A stretch of 64,000 nucleotides of DNA from Phoebastria nigripes (lineage: Eukaryota > Chordata > Aves > Procellariiformes > Diomedeidae): positions 100,040 to 164,039 of the forward strand of contig JAYKAV010003355.1 of assembly GCA_035582835.1 (NCBI GenBank), written 5' to 3'. Below are positions 36,111 through 47,102 of the stretch, one piece after another (position 1 is the stretch's first letter; each line of letters begins with the position of its first letter). A program made the position numbers and the translations under genes. Under the pieces are notes generated by a model that saw only the letters and a list, made by a program, of their open reading frames with translations, was not told where the DNA came from and did no database searches.

Positions 36111-39100
36111 AAATCTATATCTCTTGGCAGAGACCATGGCTTATATCTGGGGTGGAAAATACTATGAAACAACCAGAGATGATGGAAGCGATAACAGATT
36201 TTTTACAGTTCAAGATTAAAAAAAAGACCAGGCAGTGCTTTAGATAGTTGGAAGATCAAGAGAGTGGGCAAACGCTAACTACAAGACTGAAGAGGATCAT
36301 AAAGATTTGATATAATGAAAGGCAGTTAGCTGTTATATTCTCAAAGTGACTACTGCACAACATTTTAAAAATTCATCCAGTTAAATAGAACAAAAATTTA
36401 CATGAGATATTCCTGTGCATGGGTCTCCAGCCCACTTAGAAAGATAACTGGCTTGTGAAGGGATCTCCAAAAAGTCAAGAGAGACACATTCAATAGTTTC
36501 AGGTAACTACATTAAAAAGAATGGAAAATATGTTCTTCAGCTGACAGATAATGAAGAGTGCATTGTTTTCCAGAACTTGAGAAGGAAAATATGACTTTTG
36601 TATCCTTTCCAGGTATTGCTGGGCAAGAGTCAGTGTTAAAAAGTTGTTTCATGGCATAACTCTTTGGACTACACAGAAGGAAGTAGCTGAGGGGGAAGAA
36701 AGTTCAAATTATTTTTCTCAAAGTTTTCCTGTCTTGTGAGTGAGACAGCTAGTTTTGTAAAAGGTTGTGGTTTGGTGGAGTAATGGTCTTATTTATAAGG
36801 GGTGAGGGGTAAGGAGATTGTAAGATTTGCATAGCTTTCGGTAAAGTGAATGAACGTTAATTTCAGCCAAAATCTAGTTATTGCTTTGATTAATTTTGTT
36901 CTCAACAAAGACTCTGAAAGGAATTTATTTTTTAACAATCTGTACGTAGATATCAGGAGCCTGAGTAATAAGTGAGAGGATTTTGAATTGCTCATTTATC
37001 AGCATAATTTGACTTACTTGAAGTTATGGAAACCTAGGAGAAAGAGCTGAGATTGGAATGTAAAACCAGGGTTTTTCAACCTATTGAGGATTGTATGCAT
37101 GGACTAAAGGCTGGGGAATGGCACTGTAAATAAAAATATGTATCAGTCACACACACCCACTCTCTATATATATGTATGTGTGTGTATGTGTATATATATA
37201 TTTCTTTCTAAGTCACTGGCAAGTGAGAAACAAATGATTTTGAATGTTTATGGACCAGTGTTCTAATGAGAAAGCACAGATAACTTTGGTATTGCTGCCT
37301 TTAAAACTTGTAGGGAAAAAAGGCTGCGTTATCATTATAATCATGAACAGTTGCAGAGCATGTATTGCAAAGTTTTGCATGTCCTTATGGTTAAAGATTA
37401 TAAATGGGCAATATTCGGTTCTTAAAGGGTGTTGTACTGAAGGTGGTGTACTATTATCTTTATGAAATATTGATTACAGAACTAAAACTTACTGGTAAGT
37501 TAGCTGTCATGCTATTACATTTCTTGTGTGTACATTTGTTTGGTGTTCTAAAAGTGGCAATTTCATAAAACTACAGGTCATTACATTTTAACAGCAAAAA
37601 AAAGGGTAATGGGATGAAGCCATAACTCCACTCGATTCTGCATCTATTAATATATCATTAAGACTAAAGGTTAAAAGAGTTTACCCTTCTTCTGCTTTTA
37701 ATGTCTTCACACATGGTAGTATGGCCATGTTCATTTTGAGATCTAGGAAGCAGGTTTTGATTTGTTAAATCCTAATCCCACTTTGACATAACGATCTTCT
37801 AAGCATTATGATCTCAAATCTGAATAAAGAAGTGCCATTAGTGATTTGTGGTGGGAAGCCAACTGTTCTGTTCCTTAGGTAGTCTTTACGTTGTTTCTAC
37901 AATCCTTTCTCCAAATATAAAAATTATGAGAATGGCATTCCAGAAACAAACACAAACTCATTATCTCTTGGCATTTTTGTGAGGAGGCCAAGGTTTCAAT
38001 TCACTTGTTACACATCGACTTTGCTCTTTGAGTTTTCAGTCATACAGTTATTCTTTTTTATTTTGCAGCATTGTGGAGAATATTGAAAGAAAGGCAAACA
38101 TTCTTTTCAACAGGTGTCCTCAAACAAGCATTAGATCAGTTTCTAGGACTTTCTGGAGACCTCTCTAATCTGAGATGGTTTTGTCTCCCTCTGTAATTGT
38201 AGTGGCCATTTGATCACATAAGGTGCGAGGGACATATCCCCAGGGAAGAACAGAGAACAGTCTCGCATCCTGAAAATTTCATGGCCGGATGAAATGTGGC
38301 ATAGGATACTCTAACATGGCTTTAAAGGTGGAAATAATTGCATTATATAGAGAGTTGTCAGTTCTTTGTTGTCTTTGTCTTGAGGGATAATAGAGCATTT
38401 GCCTGGGGGCTGTTTCCTGGGGATTTGTCTGTTCAGCAGCTTCATTGCCTCAGAAGAAAAAAACTACCAGAGTTGATGTTACTTCCCCTCTATGTTGAAA
38501 AAAGCTGCGTGACACCAAAGGGATGTGGGAGGACAGGGGAAAGCTCTCTTGTGTCTTGCTGCTGAGTGCTGTGGACAAGCACATACGAATGCAGTTATAT
38601 ACTCAGGTCTGTGGGTGCCACAGTTTATTTTAAATGGGTTTTCAATTTATTTGAAATAAATGCTAGCACTGTGAAATGCTATATTAGTGGCCCTAAAGGG
38701 AAGTGACTGAATAGGTACTTCGCAGTTTATGGTAGAGCAACTTTCTCCACCTCCGGCCAAAGATTTTAGAATTTTATGATAAACCGCAAATCTGTTGCAT
38801 AATTTTCTGGAGCGGGTAGTGGTAGTACTCTATGTGAGTGTTACAAGGGGTTATGCTGCTTCCATCATAGTCTTGTATGTTCTCAGAATCACTTGTGACA
38901 AAACTCCCTCCTATGTGCTATAAAGGGCAAAATTTTTGCCTTTGTATAGACAACTAAAACTGACCTAGATGAAGCCACAAGTCATTATCTCCATTGCGTT
39001 ATCTGAACTGCCTAAAGCCGAGAGTATTTCAGAGAATCAGAAGCATGAAGATGAAGCATAACCTCCAACCCATTCAGGTTTTCTCATATTGTATGTTCTG

Positions 39101-40452
39101 TAGTGCTTTGAATCTGGTTTTCTCTCTGCGTAACCTTCGTCTTCTTTCCAGAATCCTTGAAGCTCTGAAATAGATGACTGGGTTAAAAGATTATCTTTTC
39201 AGAAACAAATGAACAAGTGCTAGAAAGGCAGTGGATCTGTAGTGGAAAAAAGGCAGGGAGGACATAGAGGCTGGAGGAAGGATGCATTCAAATTACAATC
39301 CAATAAGAGTAGCAGCTAAGGATTTAGAGAGAGATTCTGGAGGATAGCAGGCCCATCTTGTAATAAGCCTATAGTCTGGGATAAATCAGAACATAATCAA
39401 ATTTCATGACAAATCTAGCAAGTGAGATTACAGAGGTGAATTGGACTGGAGCCCTTCTGGTTTGGCTCTGCAAAACCAGGCCTCCTCTACTTCAGCTAAA
39501 AAGGTGTCTCTTGCTATAATATTTACGGATCACCTATGTAGACCTGCAATTCCATGCATCAGTCTTGATGTGGTTTTTGGACTCTTCCTTCAGTCTAGCT
39601 GAAAGAAAAATCCTGCTTTCCCAGGAGGTCAGACTGATGGTACCTTGTTCTGAGTAAACTGGGGAAAAGAAGTGAAAGCTTTTTCTCCCATCTTTTAAAC
39701 TCTAAGTATCAATAAATCAATTGTATATTAAAGATGCCAGACTAGCCAGTTTATGGTTGCTTCTGGGGGAAGTAGAGGGGTTGCCAATGGCAAAATTATC
39801 TGAGAAGGAATTGGTGATAGCTGTCATGTGTTGGAGACAGAGAAATAGACAGAAGACGACAAGGTGCTGTCCTTACATCAGTCCTTACACCATGCTGGCT
39901 TCAACTTGCCATCCCTAATAATAAAAAAGGCTCTAGTGGCAGTATATCTGCAGTTTCCGGATTTATTAGGCAAGACCCAAGTGTTAAAATCCAAAAGATA
40001 TTAACCAGAGCTAAGAACCTGTAGCCTGAAAGAGTCTCCACAGAAAGGAAAACCAGTTGTTTGGGGATACTTATGGAGCGGTCACCTCTGCCTAGGGGAA
40101 ATTTTGAAGAAGTTTGTCTAAGGCTCCTCCTGAGGTTGGCTCAGCTCTAGATCTAGGCAGTGAATAAATTTTGCTTAGACCATGACAACATGCCAGCTTT
40201 GCTTTCAGACTTCTTGTCTGTCTGTTTTTTTTATGCTGTGAGCAGCTGCAATGTGCCCCCTGCAAAGGCAGTACCTAGCTCAGACTAGCCCAGCAGAGGC
40301 AGAGCCAACCCTTGGCTTAAAAAAGTCATGATCAAATTTTCTGGTACTTACTTACTCGTTAAAAAAAATAATTGAGTATCCCTGGGTTGGGATTTCCAAA
40401 CCAGCAACGAGGGAAGAGTAAGCACTAGGTTGGGATAGATATTTTTTTTTCC
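36111..40452. other. Noncoding DNA with a dinucleotide repeat
   Basis: No gene or classified mobile element. It contains the mixed CA/TG/TA repeat at 37147-37202. The ORFs (37244-37465, 38338-38565, 39721-39918) are short and without motifs. Confidence 0.55.
37147..37202 (+). repeat. Compound (CA)n-(TA)n-(TG)n microsatellite
   Basis: The order is a CACACACACC run, a CTCTCTATATATATG stretch, then TGTGTGTATGTGTATATATA. It could be variable in length and could form alternating purine-pyrimidine structure. Confidence 0.85.
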
Positions 40453-40457
40453 CCTTG
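40453..40457. repeat. Target-site duplication, left copy (CCTTG)
   Basis: These five bases abut the LTR and are repeated exactly at its right border. A 5-bp duplication fits an ERVL-type (class III) retroviral integrase better than the 4 or 6 bp typical of class I and avian class II elements. Confidence 0.85.
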
Positions 40458-40584
40458 TGTCATGGTTTAACCCCAGCCAGCAACTAAGCACCACAGAGCC
40501 GCTCGCTCACTCCCCCCACGGTGGGATGGGGGAGAGAATCGGAAGGGTAAAAGTGAGAAAACTCATGGGTTGAGATAAAGACAG

Positions 40585-40590
40585 TTTAAT
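40585..40590 (-). terminator. LTR poly(A) signal ATTAAA
   Basis: ATTAAA on the minus strand, about 185 bp downstream of the TATA box, followed by the ACTGTCTTTATCTCAACCC stretch expected near the R/U5 boundary. No AATAAA occurs at the equivalent place. Confidence 0.6.
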
Positions 40591-40771
40591 AGGGAAAGCA
40601 AAAGCCGTGCACGCAAGCAAAGCAAAACAAGGAATTCATTCCCTACTTCCCATCGGCAGGCAGGTGTTCAGCCATCGCCAGGAAAGCAGGGCTCCATCAC
40701 GCGTAACGGTTACTTGGGAAGACAAATGCCCTCACTCCGAATGTCCCCCCCTTCCTTCTTCTTCCCCCAGC

Positions 40772-40795
40772 TTTTATATACTGAGCATGACATCA
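40772..40795 (-). promoter_or_regulatory. LTR U3 core promoter: CRE-like site and TATA box
   Basis: On the minus strand TGATGTCA (40795-40788) lies 8 bases upstream of TATATAAAA (40780-40772), about 255 bp inside the LTR start. TGATGTCA is one transition from the cAMP-response element TGACGTCA and could be its CpG-decayed form. The arrangement is that of a retroviral U3 promoter and would drive transcription leftwards. An inverted CCAAT-like ATTGGCCA follows nearby at about 40814. Confidence 0.7.
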
Positions 40796-41036
40796 CATGG
40801 TATGGAATACCCCATTGGCCAGTTGGGCTAGCTGTCCTGACTATGCTCCCTCCCAGCTTCTTGTGCACCTGGCAGAGCATGGGAAGCTGAAAAGTCCTTG
40901 ACTAGTAGACTACTTAGCAACAACTAAAAACATCAGTGTGTTATCAACATTATTCTCACACTAAATCCAAAACACAGCACTATACCAACTACTAGGAAAA
41001 AAAAAAATTAACTCTATCCCAGCTGAAACCAGGACA

Positions 41037-41041
41037 CCTTG
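41037..41041. repeat. Target-site duplication, right copy (CCTTG)
   Basis: Exact copy of 40453-40457, directly after the final CA of the LTR. It confirms both LTR borders. Confidence 0.85.
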
Positions 41042-41439
41042 TTACTTTAAAAATCTTTTTTTTCTTTTATCCCAGGCAGAATTTCTACTAGCAGGAGAAA
41101 ATACTGTGTTTTGAAAGGCTTTGTGGTTATTGTCTATCCACCATTAGTTAAAGTCCTCAGAGTACCAAAAATTAAATTGATTCTGGGAAGGCTTGCTGAT
41201 GTCTTTACTGCAAGCTTCGGTCTGAAAGAGAAGGAAAGATGTCATTCTACCTCAACTGCAAGCACTACACTCATCACCTGTGGGATTGTAGTTTTTGGTG
41301 CACCTGTAATATCAGTCTTTCGGTAAAACAAAGACTGAGGCTATGACTACTCAGGACTGTTAAATATACCAAAGAATGTTTTGTAAGAAGCAGCAGCGTG
41401 AAAGTCTAGGCCAAATCCCTCCTCGTTAATTTACACTCT
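41042..41439. other. Noncoding DNA, no gene recognised
   Basis: Nothing recognised. The 71-codon frame at 41111-41326 has no motif. Confidence 0.5.
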
Positions 41440-41607
41440 GTTCTTCTAAACCTCCCCTCTGAGGTTTCATTTAGCTATAGGCTACTTAATTTCAGATGCT
41501 AATACCGGGCTGTTACAGTTGCTGTGCTGCATTGCTGAGAACACACATAAAGGATGAAAGGTGCTTTGGAGATGCAAAATATTGCAATTAGCAAAAAAAA
41601 AAAAAAA
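41440..41607 (-). repeat. MIR-type SINE relic followed by an A run
   Basis: The plus strand has GAGGTTTCATTTAGCTATAG, ATGCTAATACCGGGCTGTTA, CAGTTGCTGTG and the end block AGGATGAAAGGTGCTTTGG with ATGCAAAATATT. These resemble the reverse-complement MIR blocks (CTCAGTTTCC, ATAATACTGGCCTGTCACAG, GGTTGTTGTG, GGATGAAAGGTGCTAT, ATGCAAAGTATT). The resemblance is weaker than at 20475 and 21305. A 15-A run at 41593-41607 follows. Confidence 0.5.
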
Positions 41608-44600
41608 TTACTGAAGCACAAATGACAAGGGTCAAATGCTCATCCTTGCCTCCAACCAATTATAGCCTCCTCAAAACAATATTTTGTACAACCTGTGAGA
41701 AGCAGATGTGTTCTAGACTGGAAGCCATTTAGCTGAAGACAGAGTTGTGGTGTCTCAAGCAGCCTGCCTGTGCGTAACACAAATACGTAATAATAATTGT
41801 GATTATTTATGAACTCACATGCATGAAAGCCAGACTGACTGCTTTGCTTATTTAGCAAAGCTCTAGAATCTCACCTTGAAATTCCTTATCTGCAGAGATG
41901 CTGAGCTGCTGGATCCTTTCATTTGCAGCCTTGAATTGCAATCCTAAGAGGGACTGTAGAAATCCACGCTCCATGAAATTTACTAATACCTCAGCTTGTA
42001 CCTGTCAGAAATTGTCCCTGGGTTGCCTGGAGGCCCCTGGATTCTGTTGACTGTGTCCCACTTTTTCTCTAAGTTTTCATAGGAAGAAGGGAATATCAAA
42101 CCAATACACCGCAAAGCAACGTTCTGACACATTTTTTTCTGTCTTTCTTTAAAAGTGTAGATCCCTAATTCATGAGACTGCATAATTATATATTTGCTTA
42201 TGAATAATACACTGTGTGGGTTTTTGTTCCCAGTTCTCCACCTCCTTTTTCATTCTTGTTTGGATGCATACTGTAATTGAGCTGCCTCCCAGAGGGGCAT
42301 CACAACACCCCACAACCAACTGTGAGAAATCCTCATGTCTTGCATATACCCTATATTTCCCTCCCACACCCTGGCTCAGAGAATTTAAAGAGCCCTCATT
42401 AATTAACACTGAACCTTGCAGGGTATGCATGAATCACAGCAGCTGTGGTTAGGGACTGAAATTTAATTAGAAACAAATATTCGGAAGGTAATTTTTTGAA
42501 GTTTCAAACTGCAAGAGGTAGGAAGTTAGCTGTGAGTATGTTTCCGTTTATGAGTGGGGGAGGACGTAGATAAGTGTGTGGTGGTGCCAGTTTTCAAAGT
42601 CAGAAAAGACAAAGATAACTCTAGCAAAAGTTATCTCACCTTTTCAAAGTCACTTCAGGGAAGGTTTTGCCAAAATGATTCATGAGGTTTACTATTGCTA
42701 GTAGCAATACTACTAGTTACTATTGTTTGATGCTGACTGCATCAAAATCTAATGAGAATGCAGTACACGGAAGACTAGGATTTAAAAAAAATAAACACAG
42801 GAAAATATTCTGGTAATAATACTACGTAATGTTATTATCTTTCTGTCCTAGTGTTTTGAATAAGATAAGATGGGCAAGTGCTGTAATGCCTGTTTATGGA
42901 GGGTGGAGGTGGCACACGATAGATTCGAAGACTTGTTTGCTAGGAGAAAACAAGGCTGTGGCAGATTTGGTGACAACTGTGTCTTAACCACCTTTCTCTT
43001 ACTCAGAGTACTTCCATTTCACTCGGGTGCTTTATAGCTCCCAACATATTTAGTCTATGGATCTTCATTTTGGTGTTATTGGCATAATCATTTGTTTTTT
43101 AAAAAGCTGAACACTTCTATATTTGAGATGGTTATAAAAAGTAGGGGCAAATATGGATAATTAAAATAATTACTTGAAAGCATGTGGTTGGTGCCATTTG
43201 AGGTCAATGAGCAATGTTATGTGATAGCAAAGGATGGCAGAGGTAGATATATTTTGAGATAACGCATCTTCCTTTAAAAACAGTGGACCAAAAGAGCTGC
43301 TGGATTTTAACGCTTCTTTTGGTATAGAGTCAGAGGATGAAAATAATGGGAAAGAGCTATGGAAAGAAAAACAATTCCGTTGTAATGGAGATTCAGCTTA
43401 CATATCCTTAGCTATCTGAGATCTTACATTTTTAGCCCCGTGGTGTTTTCTGGGTTCTGTTTACAGTCAGTAAAGAGGTATAGGGGATTCCAGTGAGCAG
43501 ATTGTGCCATCAAGATAAATGGGTTGACTCTCACTCTGAAAGTGCTACTATTCACTACCGAGTATGGAAGGATTCTAGGCAACTAACTTTGAATAGATGT
43601 CTGGACCTTAGTGGCTAAGGCAGGGAGAGAAACCCCATCCTTCCATATAGAGAAGGTATTGAAGAACCCGTCCAGCCGTACATAGCTGATTATTCAAAGC
43701 GATGTACTACTGATGTGCTCCGTTCTTGTGTACGCCTCTTCCATATCGCACTGAAGTGTATGTGCAACTGTAGACAATGCATGCCTGTCTGTGGTCGTGG
43801 TAGCTTCCAAAAACTAAAGAGAGTTTATACTGCTTTGTGTTCATATATGCAATTCCTAAAGCAAATGCAACTACATCAAGTATCAGTGAGACTCAGGATG
43901 GAGCACTAGTTTGAATTGCTAGGAAGTCAAGAATGTTAGACAAAATGTACTGGCCTGACATATGGGTCAGATGGTCAGATTATGCTATAATTAAGTTCTA
44001 CATTGCTTGGGTAAGGATTTCCTGTTTTAAAGTGATGTTTGACGTTGCTATGTGCTTTTAAGGATCTATAACGTTCCATCTCATTTTGGTAGTGGTGCAA
44101 TTCATCTCTACAGATAGATCAATGAGTCATGCTTGCATACTGTGAGCATGGTATTTACAAAATTCATGGTGTGAGGTTCTGGTATTCACCATATCTCCCA
44201 TACAGGATTTACTCCCACACACAGTGAGAACTTTTACGTTTTCTGGAACTGTTTAAGGAGATGGATGACTTAACATCAATATTAACAGTTTCTATGGAAG
44301 TGGGTTGAATTTTCATTCGACAGCAACCTCCACAATTTAATAATTTGGGCATCAGTCAGTTGTCATCTCCATACTTTCAGTATGTTCTCCTTTCTCACAG
44401 CTACCCTTCTCAGGAAGATGAAGGGAGAAGTTTTATTTAATTCTAAAATTCTAAAATTTACACTTGGTTAAAGCTGTGGAGAATTTAATCTATGCTAAAA
44501 TCAAGTGCCATAAGAAAAGTCCAGAATGACCACAGATCTTGTTGGAACCATCAGCTGTGCCTTGCCAAAGGCAAATCATGGGGCCAGTGGCTTGAAATCA

Positions 44601-45237
44601 GAGTTTTACAAAGGAACAGACACATTCTTGGAAGTATGACCATTAAAATTTGACTCGGCTGTCCTCTGGTATGTAGTGATCCTGGCTCTGTGAATAGAGT
44701 TGGCGTAATGAGCTGTCTACTCAAGTTAAACAAGCTTTTTGGAGCAAGCGTAACTGTCAACCCATACTAGCATTGTTTTCACCTATATTTCTTCCATCAC
44801 TGCTGGTTTTTTTTGCTTTAACCTGGTTGTGAAATGCTGACTTTCACTTTTCTGTGGCAGGTATTGAATAATAAAAACAAACACACACACACAGAGGCAA
44901 ACAAAAAACAACAGGTCAATGTGAGTTTCATGTTAATTTCCATTATAAATACTGGATGCTGTATTTGCTTTTGGCTGCAATCTTGTTTAATCCAACAAGC
45001 TTTGGTAAGTTTGAAGGGAGCTCAAGTAAAGACCATTCTAGAGGCTGTAGGTAGATCCTGAAGCTACCATTCAAATCCATTAAAGCCAGATACCTAAAAC
45101 CCTTGTCTTGATCTCAGAGCTGACACAAAATTAAGGCTTCAAAATGGTGTTGGGTGGCACCATCTTGTTGAAGATGATCCATTTAAGACAGATGGTAGAA
45201 CTGGTATTCCAACTGTGCTTACGTTCTTTAAATATCT
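41608..45237. other. Noncoding DNA, no gene recognised
   Basis: No gene or classified repeat. A small hairpin (TATTGCT, 3-base loop, AGCAATA) sits at about 42691-42707. A short (AC)6 run lies at 44881-44892. ORFs such as 42170-42452 overlap on opposite strands. Confidence 0.5.
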
Positions 45238-47102
45238 TTGCGTGTTTTTTGCAGCAGAAGGTGGGCTAACCCTGCTTCCTTGGCCCAGTTCAGATGCGGC
45301 TGTAATCACTTGGCACCTAAAATTGAAACCTGTACTTTCCCATTATGGCATTTTTCCCAAGCTAATAGTTTTTCGAGTGGACTGACTTCATGGTGGCAGA
45401 TTAATTCCCAGGCCCAAAATTGCTTCAGCATATTTTATTGCAAATTTCATTTGTGCCTTCATTTAGTTGATAGCCATTGTGCCATGTCCTGGTTTCAAAG
45501 TGCTTCAAAATGCTTTGTGGTGGTCTTAGGGCTGTGTCTGTATAGAACAGAAAGTTTTATTAAACAGTAATAATAATAGTGACTGTACTGCAATATGGAT
45601 TTTGCTGGAACTTCAGTGTGTTATTCTATAACTGTTTTCTACAAAGGACTTATGTGGAGAACAAAAATGCTGAAAATTTCCTACCATCTCCATTGATTGG
45701 TGATTTAATCCATTTCTTTTCTGCTTCTTCCCTCCTTCTGAGACTTTGTCTCTGTCTGTGTTTCCTTGTCTCTTCCATCAGTATCTTTTCTGTCTGATCT
45801 ACTGCTAACAAAGTCCTGTTTGAAGACAAACCAAGGATTACCTGTCCTGCATCTCATTGTGTTGCTCACTTGTATCATATATCACTTCCTTTATGCTATC
45901 ACTGCTGTCCTGTCACTGAGTGTGGTGAGGCCGCTTTCATGGTGGTCTCTTCTTGCTCTGCCACAGGATAAACCATTACTGTTAGCAGTATTGGTATTAT
46001 TAGTGTTGGTTCTGTTTATTACCTTATTTCAAGGGAGCTCCACGGAGACAGTCAAAAGCTTCAAAGCAACTTGGGTATACCTATGCCTCACATTTTGAAT
46101 CCTGAGCCTTCTTTCTTTTCTATGCTTTGTCTCCATTTATTGGGTATGTTAGATATTATATCATTACAGAAAATGAGACAGGAAAGTCCTTTTTTATTAA
46201 CTGCAGTGCTTTCCTCTGTTCATACTGCATTGTCTGTAAAGCGCATCCAGGAACAGAGGGGTTTTTTTAAGATGAGATTTAGATTTCTTTATGGATTAGA
46301 CACTAGAAGAGAGAGGGGAAAAAATAGAACCTGCTGTTAAAAAAAAAAAAAAAAAGTTGTTGGAGTCTGTCCTCTTTTGTTTCCTGCTTTGTATCCCTTT
46401 CTCTCTGAAAACCATTACCAGTGAGGTGCTCTATTTTCCTCCATCTGGGTGGGTGGGGAAATTGGATGCCTGTTTCTATCCCGATGCTAATAGCTTTTTA
46501 CTTCTGCACCCAAGTGGCTATCCAGACCAGTGTGTGCATAAGACAGGAGATGCCATTTGGCAAGCACTGCCATCCTCCTTTACTTTGTTTCTCTTTCTGT
46601 TTTGTAGCATTTCAAAAAGGCTAGTTGTATGGCATTGGCAAATGCAATGGAAGTCTGGCTCTCCATTTTAGGACATGCCTGCGTGGTTTGCCAGAAGGGC
46701 AAACAAATCCCACAGGCCTTTTACCTACACAGACACAATTACTCAGAAAACAGTGAATGGCACAGGCAACAGGAAAAATATCCTAAAAAAAGGCGGGGGG
46801 TGATTTCTGTTGAGTAAGGCTGCACACATCCTGGTCCCTTAACTTTCATCAAGCTGATATAATGGGGCATGGCAGGTGTTAGCCCACAAGATACACCAGA
46901 GAATTTGGGGCACATGTGTCATTCTGTTTTTCAAGTGTCCTTCCAGCTATTGATTGTGATACTAAATGTACTTTTCTCAGACTTCCAGACTTCAGGTGAT
47001 GTGGTGCAACCGAGGATAAGTTACACATATCTGCAAGGATTGGCTCAAGTCCTAGGTAGTGATTTTCTTATAGTATTTTTTCTAAGAGTTTTGTTTTTTT
47101 AA
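45238..47102 (+). other. Pyrimidine-rich block with a run of spurious plus-strand ORFs
   Basis: Seven plus-strand frames of 62-110 codons follow or overlap each other here (45238-45570, 45579-45797, 45766-46098, 46071-46340, 46357-46671, 46629-46817, 46869-47102) in different frames. The translations are rich in Leu, Phe, Ser and Cys, as expected from T/C-rich DNA where stop codons are scarce. No domain or motif spans the frame changes. A 17-A run sits at 46339-46355. I read this as a composition effect and not a broken gene. Confidence 0.6.

Larger units (their letters stand above)
40458..41036 (-). mobile_element. Solo LTR of an avian endogenous retrovirus, probably ERVL
   Basis: A 579-bp LTR with TG...CA ends: TGTCATGGTTTAACCCCAGC on the left and CCCAGCTGAAACCAGGACA on the right. 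Both ends match an LTR type I recognise as common in bird genomes, whose conventional sense start is TGTCCTGGTTTCAGCTGGG, so this copy faces left. Precise CCTTG duplications flank it and no internal viral genes are present. This indicates recombination between the two LTRs of a former provirus. It keeps many CpG sites and shows no obvious truncation, so it looks fairly young. The open frame at 40607-40831 is a by-product. Confidence 0.95.

Noticed and set aside
40607..40831. 74-codon plus-strand ORF
   Set aside because: Lies wholly within the solo LTR, antisense to it, with no viral or host protein similarity.
44834..45061. ORF with a good GTAAGT inside
   Set aside because: The frame crosses an (AC)n microsatellite and the acceptor side is not convincing.
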